This document shows positions 15,347 through 23,335 of a DNA stretch of 64,000 nucleotides, one piece after another (the stretch's first letter is position 1; every line of letters begins with the position of its first letter). The translations under genes were made by a program, and so were the position numbers. Under the pieces are notes generated by a model. The model had not been told where the DNA came from and made no database searches. It was given only the letters and a program-made list of their open reading frames with translations. The stretch comes from an uncultured Lachnospiraceae bacterium (GTDB lineage Bacteria; Bacillota; Clostridia; Lachnospirales; Lachnospiraceae), in NCBI GenBank assembly GCA_949502235.1, contig CATBDC010000013.1, positions 1 to 64,000 of the forward strand, read 5' to 3'.

Positions 15347-16912
15347 CTACGCTTCAAAATACTGATATAGTACCTTTATGAATTCAGGAATATTCTTATG
15401 TACTTCCCCGCTTAGGCTTCTGTACTGATACTCGGTTTCCCGCTCAATACATTTCCCTGCATATTCAAGCATGCAAAGAAGCGAGACTTCCCTTCCCAGC
15501 CTGTCAGAGGCCATGGATGCCAGAAGCTCCAGCGCCTCCTGATTATTCAGGAGTGCAAAGGAGGAAAATATGCATATTCCCAGATTCTCAAGGAGAAAAA
15601 CCTGACGGTACAAAAGCTCCATATCGCTGATGTCATTAAGCTCCGGATAAAAGCGGCAAAGCTTTACCCTAAACTGTGACTCTCTAAAGGACGAAGGCCG
15701 GGTCACCTTATTGAGCAGGCCGGGTCTGTCTCTGTAAAGACTCGATACAGCCGGAGTACCGCTGCCAATCAGACGCCCTATGGCTGTTCCATTTTCTATC
15801 TCATCCATAAGGGAAAATAATTTTTCCTTTACCTTCGCGCCGTCTGCCGTCTTTTGGTTCAGCGCCTCAAAATACATGCCCGCTGTGTAGACAAATTCCG
15901 TTGTATTAAGGCCAATAGAAAATCCCCGTCTGTTAAGCTCCTTTGCAAAGGAAAACGAGCCATCGCCAAACTGATTTTCCAGTGCGGCCCGTACCTCTGA
16001 CTCCTCCGGGGCAGAATAAAATTCACTGTCATTGGCACTGTGGCGGTTTAAACACCCAATGACGCACATTGGCGCACAGCAGTAATTCATACGCCCTCCG
16101 CCCCGCTTTTTGTGTACCCCGGCAGTCCCTTTCACCTCCGGAAGCTCCTGATGGTTCTTAAGCAGATGTAAAAGTGTTATAGAGCCAAGACCCGGAAGAG
16201 CCCCGCCGCAGATCTCATTTTTTGTAATAAGAGATGTAAGCCTCCTGCCCTTCTCCTGGAAGGACAAAGCATTTACACAGGGAGCATCAAAATACTTCCC
16301 GCACTTTACGATAATTACCCTAAGGCCCTTGCTTCCCGCTACATCTCCAAAGCCGCTCCTGGGACAGTGAAATCTTGGCTCTCCCTCCGGATATGTAACA
16401 AAATACCCTGATAAGGGGAGCTGAAAATCTGCTGCCTTGCCGACACCCCACAAGGCACACTCCTTCCCGAAGTCTTCCCGAAGCTCGTCCACAATTTCCG
16501 GAATATACATTCCCTGAAGCTTCGGCATACTCTCGATCCGTACACCCTCCCGGTCAATCAGTACCGCGGCATTGCCTTCGGCATATTTTCCGGTAATGAC
16601 CAGCGCCGCGATATTAAGAGACGCCAGCTTTTGCGGAAAATCTCCCGTAAAATTTGATACGGCCAGGCCCCGCACCCCTTCCCCTTTAGCCATAAGAACT
16701 GCCCGGCCGGCACACGGCGCCCGGTTTCCGGCAAAAAGACCCGGGGCAATGACCAGCGCATTATTCTCATCCAGCCGTCCTTTAGAGGAGCCCGTGTATT
16801 TTTCAAGAAGCTCCATGGCAAGGCCTCGTCCATAGTGGCCGCCTTCCGAATAGTTATAGTTTTCTTCATTTATGGTTTTCTGCGTCAGATTTACAATAAC
16901 TATTTTTGACAT
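15347..16912 (-). CDS. Aldehyde:ferredoxin oxidoreductase (AOR) family protein
   Basis: A 521-residue homologue of tungsten/molybdenum AOR enzymes, which use two pterins and a 4Fe-4S cluster to oxidise aldehydes or related substrates. The N-terminal domain shows GGHYGRGLAMELLEKY, ALVIAPGLFAG and the phosphate-binding NFTGDFPQKLASLNIAALVI. The cluster Cys segment is NYCCAPMCVIGC (Cx3Cx3C rather than the common Cx2Cx3C), and a late LENLGICIF supplies the fourth Cys. It is about 80 residues shorter than archaeal AOR. It stands upstream of the FecBCD operon, in the same direction, with its own promoter. The substrate is unknown. Confidence 0.85.
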   Translation of the reverse strand: MSKIVIVNLTQKTINEENYNYSEGGHYGRGLAMELLEKYTGSSKGRLDENNALVIAPGLFAGNRAPCAGRAVLMAKGEGVRGLAVSNFTGDFPQKLASLNIAALVITGKYAEGNAAVLIDREGVRIESMPKLQGMYIPEIVDELREDFGKECALWGVGKAADFQLPLSGYFVTYPEGEPRFHCPRSGFGDVAGSKGLRVIIVKCGKYFDAPCVNALSFQEKGRRLTSLITKNEICGGALPGLGSITLLHLLKNHQELPEVKGTAGVHKKRGGGRMNYCCAPMCVIGCLNRHSANDSEFYSAPEESEVRAALENQFGDGSFSFAKELNRRGFSIGLNTTEFVYTAGMYFEALNQKTADGAKVKEKLFSLMDEIENGTAIGRLIGSGTPAVSSLYRDRPGLLNKVTRPSSFRESQFRVKLCRFYPELNDISDMELLYRQVFLLENLGICIFSSFALLNNQEALELLASMASDRLGREVSLLCMLEYAGKCIERETEYQYRSLSGEVHKNIPEFIKVLYQYFEA

Positions 16913-16932
16913 TTTCCTGTACTCCTAAGACA

Positions 16933-16998
16933 TTACTATTCACTCCTGAATCACTTTCTTACGGTCTGTGCAGTAAATGCACAGATGTGTGTAAACCA
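16933..16998. repeat. Degenerate half-copy of the 133-bp MITE in the AOR leader
   Basis: TTCACTCCTGAATCACTTTC through GTAAATGCACAGATGTGTG matches the right half of the 133-bp family but lacks the left half and intact ends. It lies between the AOR promoter and its ATG and so becomes part of the mRNA leader. Confidence 0.6.
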
Positions 16999-17019
16999 TA
17001 CTTCTTTTGTTATAGAATA

Positions 17020-17047
17020 ATCATACCACGTAATAAAGTGTTGTAAA
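17020..17047 (-). promoter_or_regulatory. Promoter of the AOR gene
   Basis: Minus strand TTTACA (17042-17047), 16-base spacer, TATGAT (17020-17025). Its -35 overlaps that of the plus-strand promoter at 17041-17068. Confidence 0.5.
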
Positions 17048-17068
17048 AGAGAAAATATATGATATAAT
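17041..17068 (+). promoter_or_regulatory. Promoter facing ddh
   Basis: TTGTAA (17041-17046), 16-base spacer, consensus TATAAT (17063-17068). Two MITE copies now separate it from ddh by about 350 bases. Back-to-back -35 boxes with the AOR promoter suggest that one bound regulator could act on both. Confidence 0.55.
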
Positions 17069-17088
17069 CACCTTGACCTTATTAAATC

Positions 17089-17221
17089 GTTACTGTTCAC
17101 TCCGTTCACAGCAACCTTCGCAAATCCATTTAAAATTCGCTTCGCGAATGGGATTTGCTCACGCCTGAATCATTTTCTTACGGACTTTGCAGTGAATGCA
17201 AAGTCCTGTGTGAACAGTAAC
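17089..17221. mobile_element. 133-bp MITE copy 1 (type A)
   Basis: The ends are exact inverted repeats (GTTACTGTTCAC / GTGAACAGTAAC). It is flanked on both sides by ATTAAATC (17081-17088 and 17222-17229), an 8-bp target duplication. The interior holds the small hairpins GCAAATCCATTTAAAATTCG and GCAAAGTCC and no ORF. The same length recurs at 31529 and 32341. Confidence 0.85.
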
Positions 17222-17229
17222 ATTAAATC

Positions 17230-17375
17230 ATTACTGTTCACACCCTACGGGCGCTCCAGTAACGGCATCCGGCCACCTAAAAGTCACCTTCGGTGAGGGG
17301 CCGGATGCCCGATGGCCACTACTTCTTTGGCCGGACACCGTGCAGCGTGAAGCACGGTGCCGTGTGAACAGTAAC
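17230..17375. mobile_element. 146-bp MITE copy (type B interior, same ends)
   Basis: It begins TTACTGTTCACACC and ends GTGTGAACAGTAAC. The left flank is the shared ATTAAATC and a third ATTAAATC follows at 17376-17383. The interior is unrelated to type A: a GC-rich GGCATCCGGCC/GGCCGGATGCC hairpin and a CACCGTGC/GCACGGTG hairpin. Two different elements thus used the same target octamer in tandem. Confidence 0.8.
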
Positions 17376-17415
17376 ATTAAATCTTATATATTCAATGAAA
17401 GGACGGACAATAAGT

Positions 17416-18402
17416 ATGGATAAAATCAGGATAGGTATTGTTGGATACGGTAATATCGGGCGGGGAGTGGAACGCGCGGTTCTTAGGAATGAGGATATGG
17501 AGCTTAAAGCAGTATTTACGAGGAGAGACCCTTCTTCTGTAAAAATCGAAACAAGCGGCGTTTCTGTAAAGCATATGGATGAGCTTTCCTCCATGAAGGG
17601 CGAAATTGACGTCATGATACTGTGCGGCGGTTCTGCAACAGATCTCCCTGTCATGGGGCCGCAGCTTGCTGCAGATTTTAACACCATCGACAGCTTTGAC
17701 ACCCACGCCAGAATACCTGAGTATTTTGCCGATATGGATAAAGCAGCAAAGGACGGCGGGAACGTCAGCATTATCTCCGTTGGCTGGGATCCGGGAATGT
17801 TTTCACTTAACCGCTTATATGCAGAATCTATTCTGCCCCAGGGAAGCACCTACACCTTTTGGGGAAAGGGCGTAAGCCAGGGACATTCCGATGCGATCCG
17901 CCGTGTGGAGGGTGTAAAAAATGGAATTCAGTATACTGTTCCGGTTGATATGGCAGTAGAGCAGGTGCGAAGCGGAAATGAACCAGCGCTGACGACAAGA
18001 GATAAGCACCTTCGTGAATGTTATGTAGTACCAGAAGAAGGGGCAGACTTAAAGGCAATTGAAAAGGCAATTAAGACAATGCCTAACTATTTTGACCAGT
18101 ACGACACAACAGTCTCATTTATTACAGAGGAGGAATTAAAGGAAAAGCACAGCAGAATGCCTCACGGCGGCTTTGTAATCAGGAGCGGCGAAACGGGCAG
18201 CGAAGGGAATAAGCATATTATTGAGTATTCCCTTAAGCTTGATTCCAACCCGGAATTTACGGCAAGCGTGTTAGTCTGCTATGCAAGGGCGGCCTGCCGT
18301 CTGTCTGAAGCAGGTGATACGGGTGCGAAGAGCGTATTTGATATTGCACCAGGACTCTTGTCTATGAAAACAGCAGAAGAATTAAGGAAAGAAATGCTGT
18401 AG
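17416..18402 (+). CDS. ddh: meso-Diaminopimelate dehydrogenase
   Basis: A 328-residue NADP enzyme that makes meso-diaminopimelate in one step from tetrahydrodipicolinate, feeding lysine and peptidoglycan. Seen: Rossmann start IRIGIVGYGNIGRGVERAV, LCGGSATDLPVMGPQLAADFNTIDSFD, and the substrate-loop region GWDPGMFSLNRLYAESILPQG followed by FWGKGVSQGHSDAIRRV, all typical of Ddh; length matches. The ATG at 17416 (AAAGGACGG upstream) is preferred over 17395. It is a single gene read toward metG; the long palindrome after it probably ends both. Confidence 0.93.
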   Translation: MDKIRIGIVGYGNIGRGVERAVLRNEDMELKAVFTRRDPSSVKIETSGVSVKHMDELSSMKGEIDVMILCGGSATDLPVMGPQLAADFNTIDSFDTHARIPEYFADMDKAAKDGGNVSIISVGWDPGMFSLNRLYAESILPQGSTYTFWGKGVSQGHSDAIRRVEGVKNGIQYTVPVDMAVEQVRSGNEPALTTRDKHLRECYVVPEEGADLKAIEKAIKTMPNYFDQYDTTVSFITEEELKEKHSRMPHGGFVIRSGETGSEGNKHIIEYSLKLDSNPEFTASVLVCYARAACRLSEAGDTGAKSVFDIAPGLLSMKTAEELRKEML

Positions 18403-18415
18403 AAAAAGCACAAAA

Positions 18416-18530
18416 GAGACAGTTGGGGCAGTTGGGGACAGGGTAAGGGCGAATCGGGGACGGAGTAAAATGAATTTTACTCCGTCCCCGATTCGCCCTT
18501 ACCCTGTCCCCAACTGCCCCTGACTGTCTC
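18416..18530. repeat. About 115-bp near-perfect palindrome (GGGGACAGG family) between ddh and metG
   Basis: Two arms of about 55 bases are complementary, differing only near the base, with an almost loop-free centre (GTAAAAT-GA-ATTTTAC). The modules are GGGGACAGGGT and GGGGACGGAGTAAAAT. It fills the whole space between two convergent genes and would act as a bidirectional terminator. Related copies are at 30032, 35929, 52258, 60163 and 60622. Confidence 0.85.
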
Positions 18531-18531
18531 T

Positions 18532-20460
18532 CTAGCAGATTTCTGCCCCAGCCGGCATATCTTTTTCGGGTGTTATAAGCGCAAGCCTGCCGTCTGCGTC
18601 CTCTGCGCACAAGAGCATCCCTTCAGACAGCACGCCTGCGAGCTTTGCAGGCTTTAGGTTAACAAGCACCATAACCTTTTTGCCTACCATCTCTTCCGGT
18701 GTATAATGTGCCTTAATCCCTGACACGATCTGCTTTACCTGACTCCCGATTTTCACCTGTGAACACAAAAGCTTCTTCGACTTCTTTACTTCCTCGCACG
18801 CGATAATCTCGCCTACCTGAAACTGCATTTTTCCAAATTCTTCAAAGGTAATCTCCGGCTTCGCTTCAATGTCCACAACTGCCTCGGGCTTCTCTGTACT
18901 GCCCTCCCCGTCTGACGGGCTTTCCGGTTCTTCTACAGGCGGATGCAGCTCTTCTACCTTTTTAAGCACTTCCTCAATATCCAGCCTTGCGAAAAGAATC
19001 TCCGGCTTTTCTGCTACTTTTCCATCTCCTATCTGTTCCAGAATCTTCTGGGATGTCTCCGGCATAAACGGCTCTAAAAGCCTTGCACCTGCTTTAATGC
19101 TTTCCTGCAGATTATAAAGCACTGTCTCCAGACGGTCTTTGTTCTTATCATCCTTTGCCAGCACCCAGGGAGTTGTCTCGTCAATGTATTTATTGCAGCG
19201 CTTAAACAGGTTAAATATCTCGGTAATAGCGTCTGCCACCCGAAGTCCATCCATCTTCTCATCTACAGCCTTCGGTGTATTTGAAACCACTGCCTTAAGA
19301 TCCGCGTCCACATCCCCGGCCGCACCCTTATCTGTTACTGTACCGCCAAAATATTTATTTGTCATGGAAATGGTTCTGTTAACCAGATTTCCCAGCGTAT
19401 TTGCAAGGTCCGCATTCATGCGCTCTACCATGAGCTCCCAGGTGATTGTCCCGTCATTGTCAAATGGCATCTCGTGAAGCACAAAATAACGCACTGCATC
19501 TACCCCGAAGAAATCCACCAGCTCATCCGCATAGAGCACATTTCCCTTGGACTTGCTCATCTTTCCATCGCCCTGAAGCAGCCATGGATGGCCGAACACC
19601 TGCTTCGGAAGGGGAAGTCCCAGTGCCATCAAAAAAATCGGCCAGTAAATGGTATGGAAACGGATAATATCCTTTCCTATCAAATGTAGGTCTGCCGGCC
19701 AGTTCTTCTTAAACTGCTCCGTACCCTCACCGCCGCACTCGTATCCGATCCCGGTAATATAGTTCGTCAGTGCGTCCAGCCACACATACACTACATGCCT
19801 GTCGTCAAAATCTACCGGAATTCCCCACTTAAAGGAGGTTCGTGACACGCACAGATCCTGAAGGCCCGGCAGAAGGAAATTATTCATCATCTCATTTTTC
19901 CTTGATACCGGCTGGATAAATTCCGGATGAGCGTTAATATGCTCAATCAGGCGGTCTGCATATTTACTCATTTTAAAGAAATATGCCTCCTCCTTTGCCG
20001 GCTTCACCTCCCGCCCGCAGTCCGGACATTTGCCGTCTACAAGCTGGGACTCTGTCCAAAAGGATTCGCACGGCGTACAGTAAAGTCCTTCATAGGATCC
20101 CTTGTAAATGTCTCCCTGCTCATACAGCTTCTTAAAAATCTTCTGGACCTGCTTCTCATGATAATCGTCCGTTGTGCGGATAAATTTGTCATAGGAGGTA
20201 TTCATAAGATCCCAGATGCGTCTGATTTCCCCTGCCACATCATCTACAAATGCCTTTGGCGTTGTACCGGCCTCCTCTGCCTTTAATTCAATCTTCTGTC
20301 CATGCTCGTCTGTGCCGGTCTGAAAAAACACGTCATATCCCTGGCTTCTTTTGTACCTTGCTATTGCATCCGCAAGAATAATCTCATACGTGTTTCCAAT
20401 GTGCGGTTTTCCTGATGTGTAGGTAATCGCTGTTGTAATGTAATACTTTTGCTTTTCCAT
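18532..20460 (-). CDS. metG: Methionyl-tRNA synthetase with C-terminal tRNA-binding domain
   Basis: A 642-residue class I synthetase charging tRNA-Met. Seen: the HIGH-type motif KPHIGNTYE (about residue 16), the zinc-knuckle CTPCESFW...CPDCGRE, the KMSKS motif GKMSKSKGNVL, an anticodon-binding helical domain, an acidic P/E/S linker (about 510-535), and a Trbp111/EMAP-like OB-fold tail (ITFEEFGKMQFQVGEIIACEEV). The start at 20460 (GGGAGAGG upstream) replaces the track's 20511. It is controlled by the T-box leader directly upstream. Confidence 0.96.
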   Translation of the reverse strand: MEKQKYYITTAITYTSGKPHIGNTYEIILADAIARYKRSQGYDVFFQTGTDEHGQKIELKAEEAGTTPKAFVDDVAGEIRRIWDLMNTSYDKFIRTTDDYHEKQVQKIFKKLYEQGDIYKGSYEGLYCTPCESFWTESQLVDGKCPDCGREVKPAKEEAYFFKMSKYADRLIEHINAHPEFIQPVSRKNEMMNNFLLPGLQDLCVSRTSFKWGIPVDFDDRHVVYVWLDALTNYITGIGYECGGEGTEQFKKNWPADLHLIGKDIIRFHTIYWPIFLMALGLPLPKQVFGHPWLLQGDGKMSKSKGNVLYADELVDFFGVDAVRYFVLHEMPFDNDGTITWELMVERMNADLANTLGNLVNRTISMTNKYFGGTVTDKGAAGDVDADLKAVVSNTPKAVDEKMDGLRVADAITEIFNLFKRCNKYIDETTPWVLAKDDKNKDRLETVLYNLQESIKAGARLLEPFMPETSQKILEQIGDGKVAEKPEILFARLDIEEVLKKVEELHPPVEEPESPSDGEGSTEKPEAVVDIEAKPEITFEEFGKMQFQVGEIIACEEVKKSKKLLCSQVKIGSQVKQIVSGIKAHYTPEEMVGKKVMVLVNLKPAKLAGVLSEGMLLCAEDADGRLALITPEKDMPAGAEIC

Positions 20461-20524
20461 TGTATATCCTCTCCCTTCTGCAAATTTTAAATAAAGAATG
20501 TGCCTTGGCATATTCTTCTATTAT

Positions 20525-20817
20525 AAAAAAAACTCCGATCCTTCCATTGCGGAAAAATCAGAGAAGACGGGATAAATCCCGTGTTACCACTTCTATTCGC
20601 CCCATGCCTCACGGCAGAAGCCTTCGCAGGTGTCAGATAAACACCTTCCGCTATAAAGGGCGGTCCCTTTGCATGCTCACATCATGGCTCACACGCACCG
20701 CTCAGAAGCCATCTTCCGTCTGCTTCCTGTCCGTCCCTCTCAGCGTATCCCGGGACTTCTCTGTAGAACCTCCGCAAACCTACTCTCTTCGTCACAGCGT
20801 TTTCTTATTTGTTTCTG
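20525..20817 (-). promoter_or_regulatory. T-box leader of metG
   Basis: The minus-strand leader of about 290 bases carries the T-box sequence GAAGTGGTAACACGGG (20578-20593), which pairs with the acceptor end of uncharged tRNA, and long Stem I-type hairpins upstream. It ends in a strong terminator (CTCTGATTTTTCC / GGAAGGATCGGAG, 20533-20563) followed by eight T. By family, uncharged tRNA-Met relieves termination. The exact specifier codon was not resolved by eye. Confidence 0.9.
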
Positions 20818-20823
20818 TAATGA

Positions 20824-20853
20824 ATCGTAGCACATTCTCAATGAATATGTCAA
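20824..20853 (-). promoter_or_regulatory. metG T-box promoter
   Basis: Minus strand TTGACA (20848-20853), 18-base spacer, TACGAT (20824-20829). Confidence 0.65.
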
Positions 20854-20865
20854 GATAGAAATATT

Positions 20866-20928
20866 TACTCACACCTGAATCATTTTCTTAGGTTTGTGCA
20901 GTAAATGCGCAGATCTGTGAACAGTAAC
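20866..20928. repeat. Right-half copy of the 133-bp MITE
   Basis: CTCACACCTGAATCATTTTC through GATCTGTGAACAGTAAC matches the right half of the 133-bp element, including the intact right terminus. The left half is absent. It lies between the divergent metG and cyclophilin promoters. Confidence 0.65.
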
Positions 20929-20956
20929 AAATATACAAATCAATTTAACAAATCTC

Positions 20957-20985
20957 TTGAAAATGTCAGTCAATACTGCTATAAT
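20957..20985 (+). promoter_or_regulatory. Promoter of cyclophilin/ABC/TetR operon
   Basis: TTGAAA (20957-20962), 17-base spacer, consensus TATAAT (20980-20985). It is followed 13 bases later by the palindrome at 20999-21021. Confidence 0.8.
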
Positions 20986-20998
20986 GATTTTATTCACC

Positions 20999-21021
20999 GT
21001 AACACGTTACGTACATGTTAC
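20999..21021. promoter_or_regulatory. Palindromic operator, probably for the TetR protein of the operon
   Basis: The half-sites GTAACACGT and ACATGTTAC form an inverted repeat (GTAACAnGT-n5-ACnTGTTAC) directly over the predicted transcription start. Size and position suit a TetR-family repressor, and the operon's last gene (27187) encodes one. Autoregulation is inferred. Confidence 0.6.
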
Positions 21022-21055
21022 GCTTTAAAATTTGTAAGTAAGGAGGTGAAAAATA

Positions 21056-21676
21056 TTGAATCCTATCATGCATATTGAAATGGCAGAGGGCGGCATGATA
21101 GACATTGAATTGTTCCCGGATGTTACGTGCAATACAGTCCGCTCGGTTATCTGGCTGGCGAACCAGGGATTCTATGACGGCCGTGATTTTTACCGTGTTG
21201 TAAAAGATTTTGTACTGCAGACGGACTGCGATATACGCCGCGGGATTTATGAAACCGGCTGTGATTATATCATTGACGGGGAGTATCTGCACAGCGGTTA
21301 TACTGTAAAGCAGCCTGCTTTTGGTAAGTATATGGTCGGAATGGCAGGACATGGAAAGGACTCTAATATTTCCAGTGGTTCTTCCTTCTTTATTCAGACA
21401 AGCGCCGATAGCAGTCTTGACGGAGATTTTGCAGTAATCGGACAAGTAATTCATGGATTTGAGATTGTAGACCGAATCAATAACACACCATGCAACCAAA
21501 AGCTTTTCCGGGAAAAAATAAGCTTTCATACACCCAAAAAGCCGCAGCGTATTAAACGGCTTTGGATTGATACTTATGGGAAATTCTACGAACCGCCAAA
21601 AACAAAGAAACCATCCGAAGAATATCTGAAAAGAGAAAAAGAACTGGATAAGTTAATTGATTTTTATCGTGATTAA
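21056..21676 (+). CDS. Cyclophilin-type peptidyl-prolyl isomerase
   Basis: A 206-residue cytoplasmic cyclophilin-fold protein that speeds proline isomerisation. Seen: IELFPDVTCNTVRSVIWLANQGFYDGRDFYRVV near the start and GMAGHGKDSNISSGSSFFIQTS with DFAVIGQVIHGFEIVDRIN in the core. The start codon is TTG at 21056, nine bases after AAGGAGG; the next ATG is too far from that site. About 40 charged residues extend past the fold. It is the first gene of an operon with a peptide-type ABC importer and a TetR regulator, an unusual partner for a cyclophilin. Confidence 0.87.
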   Translation: MNPIMHIEMAEGGMIDIELFPDVTCNTVRSVIWLANQGFYDGRDFYRVVKDFVLQTDCDIRRGIYETGCDYIIDGEYLHSGYTVKQPAFGKYMVGMAGHGKDSNISSGSSFFIQTSADSSLDGDFAVIGQVIHGFEIVDRINNTPCNQKLFREKISFHTPKKPQRIKRLWIDTYGKFYEPPKTKKPSEEYLKREKELDKLIDFYRD

Positions 21677-21711
21677 TTTTACGCGATAAACCCTTTTGAA
21701 AGGAGAAGTTT

Positions 21712-23238
21712 ATGAAAAAAACACGTTTATTAGCATTATTACTTACTTTATGTCTGCTTTTAGCCGGCTGCAGCTCTTCAGATAATAGCAAAGAGAAAAA
21801 TGCGGACTCTGAAAGCTCTGAAAGCAAGGACAGCCTTACAATTGTTGTTCCTACGGATGTTGGCAAATTCAGTCCGCAATATACTATGACACATGCAGAC
21901 ATTTTCCTCGGCTATCAGATTTACGAGCATCTTGTACATTATGTAGACGGCGAATGGAAAGGACAGCTGGCAGACAGCTGGGAATTTAGTGATGACAAAT
22001 TAACTGTAACCTTCCATCTAAGGGAGGATGCTACCTTCCACAGCGGGGACCCGGTAACAGCGGAAGACGTTAAGTATTCTATGGATACAAATTTAGAAAG
22101 GCCGGGCATGGCTGCTAACCGCCAGAAGATCCTGGATATCTCCGTTGTAGACGACCATACGGTGTCCTTAAAATTAGCTTACCCAATGGAAAGTATTCTG
22201 TTTGAGCTTGCCACTCCTACATGGGGGATCATGAATAAAGATTACTGCGAAGAAAACGGCGAAGATGCTTTTATCAATCCGGACGGCTCTGGAGCATACA
22301 AGCTCAAAAGCTGGAATAAAGGTTCTTCTATTGAATTGGAAGCTTACGAGGACTACACCGGAGAACGAGGAAATATTAAAAATCTGAAATTTGAAATTAT
22401 TCCGGACCAGTCCACGGCAGTTATTGCTTTAGAAAACGGTACGGTCGATTTGATTGTTAATGCTACTGCGGCAAATGTAACTCTTCTTCAGGATAATGAT
22501 GATATAGAAATTACTTCCGGCCCTTCGCACACAGCAAGTAAATTATTTATGAATGTCCGCAGCGGCCAGACTGCCAATAAGGAGCTTCGTCAGGCAATTG
22601 CCTATGCCATTGACCGGACAGCCATCAATACAGTAGCCTATGAAGACCGCGGAGAGATTTCCACCGGAATTTTCAGTGATTTCATGTATTATTCCGGGAT
22701 TGATTTTTCCTATGAATATAACCCGGAAAAAGCAAAAGAACTCCTAAAAAGCTCCGGCCTTTCTGATGTAACTCTTACAATAAAAACAAGTGAAAATTAT
22801 GGAAGCGAGGTTCCCACTCTGATTCAGGAAAATCTTTCCGCAATCGGTATTGAGCTTAAGGTGGAAAGTCTTGAGTCAAGCGCACATTCCGATGATTATC
22901 TAAACGGAAATTATGAATTGTGGTATACGGCAAATTCCCAGGTTCTTCCTGATGTTAGTGAAATGATGTATGTAAATTATCACACTCCGGAAAATGTTGA
23001 TAAATATTTTGCTCCGGAAACTGATTTTATTAATGAAAAGCTTGAAGCTGCAAGACTGGAAAGTGATGCAGATAAAAAGACGGGGCTTTATGATGATATT
23101 CTAATGGATGTAAAAGACAACGCCGGCCAGTTAGATTTAGTAAATGCACCTTCGAACCTTGTATATAGAAAAGGTCTGCAGAATGTTTACCTTGACCCTA
23201 ACGGTATGATATACTGTTATCAGTATTTTAACTGGTAA
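21712..23238 (+). CDS. Oligopeptide/dipeptide/nickel-type ABC substrate-binding lipoprotein
   Basis: A 508-residue SBP_bac_5 (OppA/DppA/NikA) family lipoprotein. Signal KKTRLLALLLTLCLLLAG with lipobox LAGCSS (Cys about residue 20), a Ser/Glu linker, then the family core VHYVDGEWKGQLADSWEFSDDKLTVTF-type segment with LREDATFHSGDPVTAEDVKYS. It binds peptides or small ligands outside the membrane and passes them to the two permeases encoded next. The ATG follows AAAGGAGAAG. A 13-bp hairpin lies just after the gene. Confidence 0.92.
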   Translation: MKKTRLLALLLTLCLLLAGCSSSDNSKEKNADSESSESKDSLTIVVPTDVGKFSPQYTMTHADIFLGYQIYEHLVHYVDGEWKGQLADSWEFSDDKLTVTFHLREDATFHSGDPVTAEDVKYSMDTNLERPGMAANRQKILDISVVDDHTVSLKLAYPMESILFELATPTWGIMNKDYCEENGEDAFINPDGSGAYKLKSWNKGSSIELEAYEDYTGERGNIKNLKFEIIPDQSTAVIALENGTVDLIVNATAANVTLLQDNDDIEITSGPSHTASKLFMNVRSGQTANKELRQAIAYAIDRTAINTVAYEDRGEISTGIFSDFMYYSGIDFSYEYNPEKAKELLKSSGLSDVTLTIKTSENYGSEVPTLIQENLSAIGIELKVESLESSAHSDDYLNGNYELWYTANSQVLPDVSEMMYVNYHTPENVDKYFAPETDFINEKLEAARLESDADKKTGLYDDILMDVKDNAGQLDLVNAPSNLVYRKGLQNVYLDPNGMIYCYQYFNW

Positions 23239-23256
23239 GCACACGGCCTGTACAGC

Positions 23257-23285
23257 ACAGCACTCAGAGGGGCTCTGAGTGCTGT
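23257..23285 (+). terminator. Intercistronic hairpin after the binding-protein gene
   Basis: ACAGCACTCAGAG pairs perfectly with CTCTGAGTGCTGT around GGG. It lies between the binding-protein gene and the first permease with only a weak T-run. Such hairpins often stabilise or partly terminate the message so that binding protein is made in excess. Confidence 0.7.
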
Positions 23286-23335
23286 ATTACTAAATATATC
23301 ACTTTCAAACCTTAATCATATAAGGAGGTAAGATT

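Noticed and set aside
17319-17849. 176-aa minus-strand ORF over ddh
   Set aside because: It is antisense to the conserved N-terminal half of ddh and begins in a MITE; no ribosome site.
18416-18530. Long palindrome as a replication origin or phage attachment site
   Set aside because: Related palindromes recur at five other gene ends and lack DnaA-box clusters or core sites.
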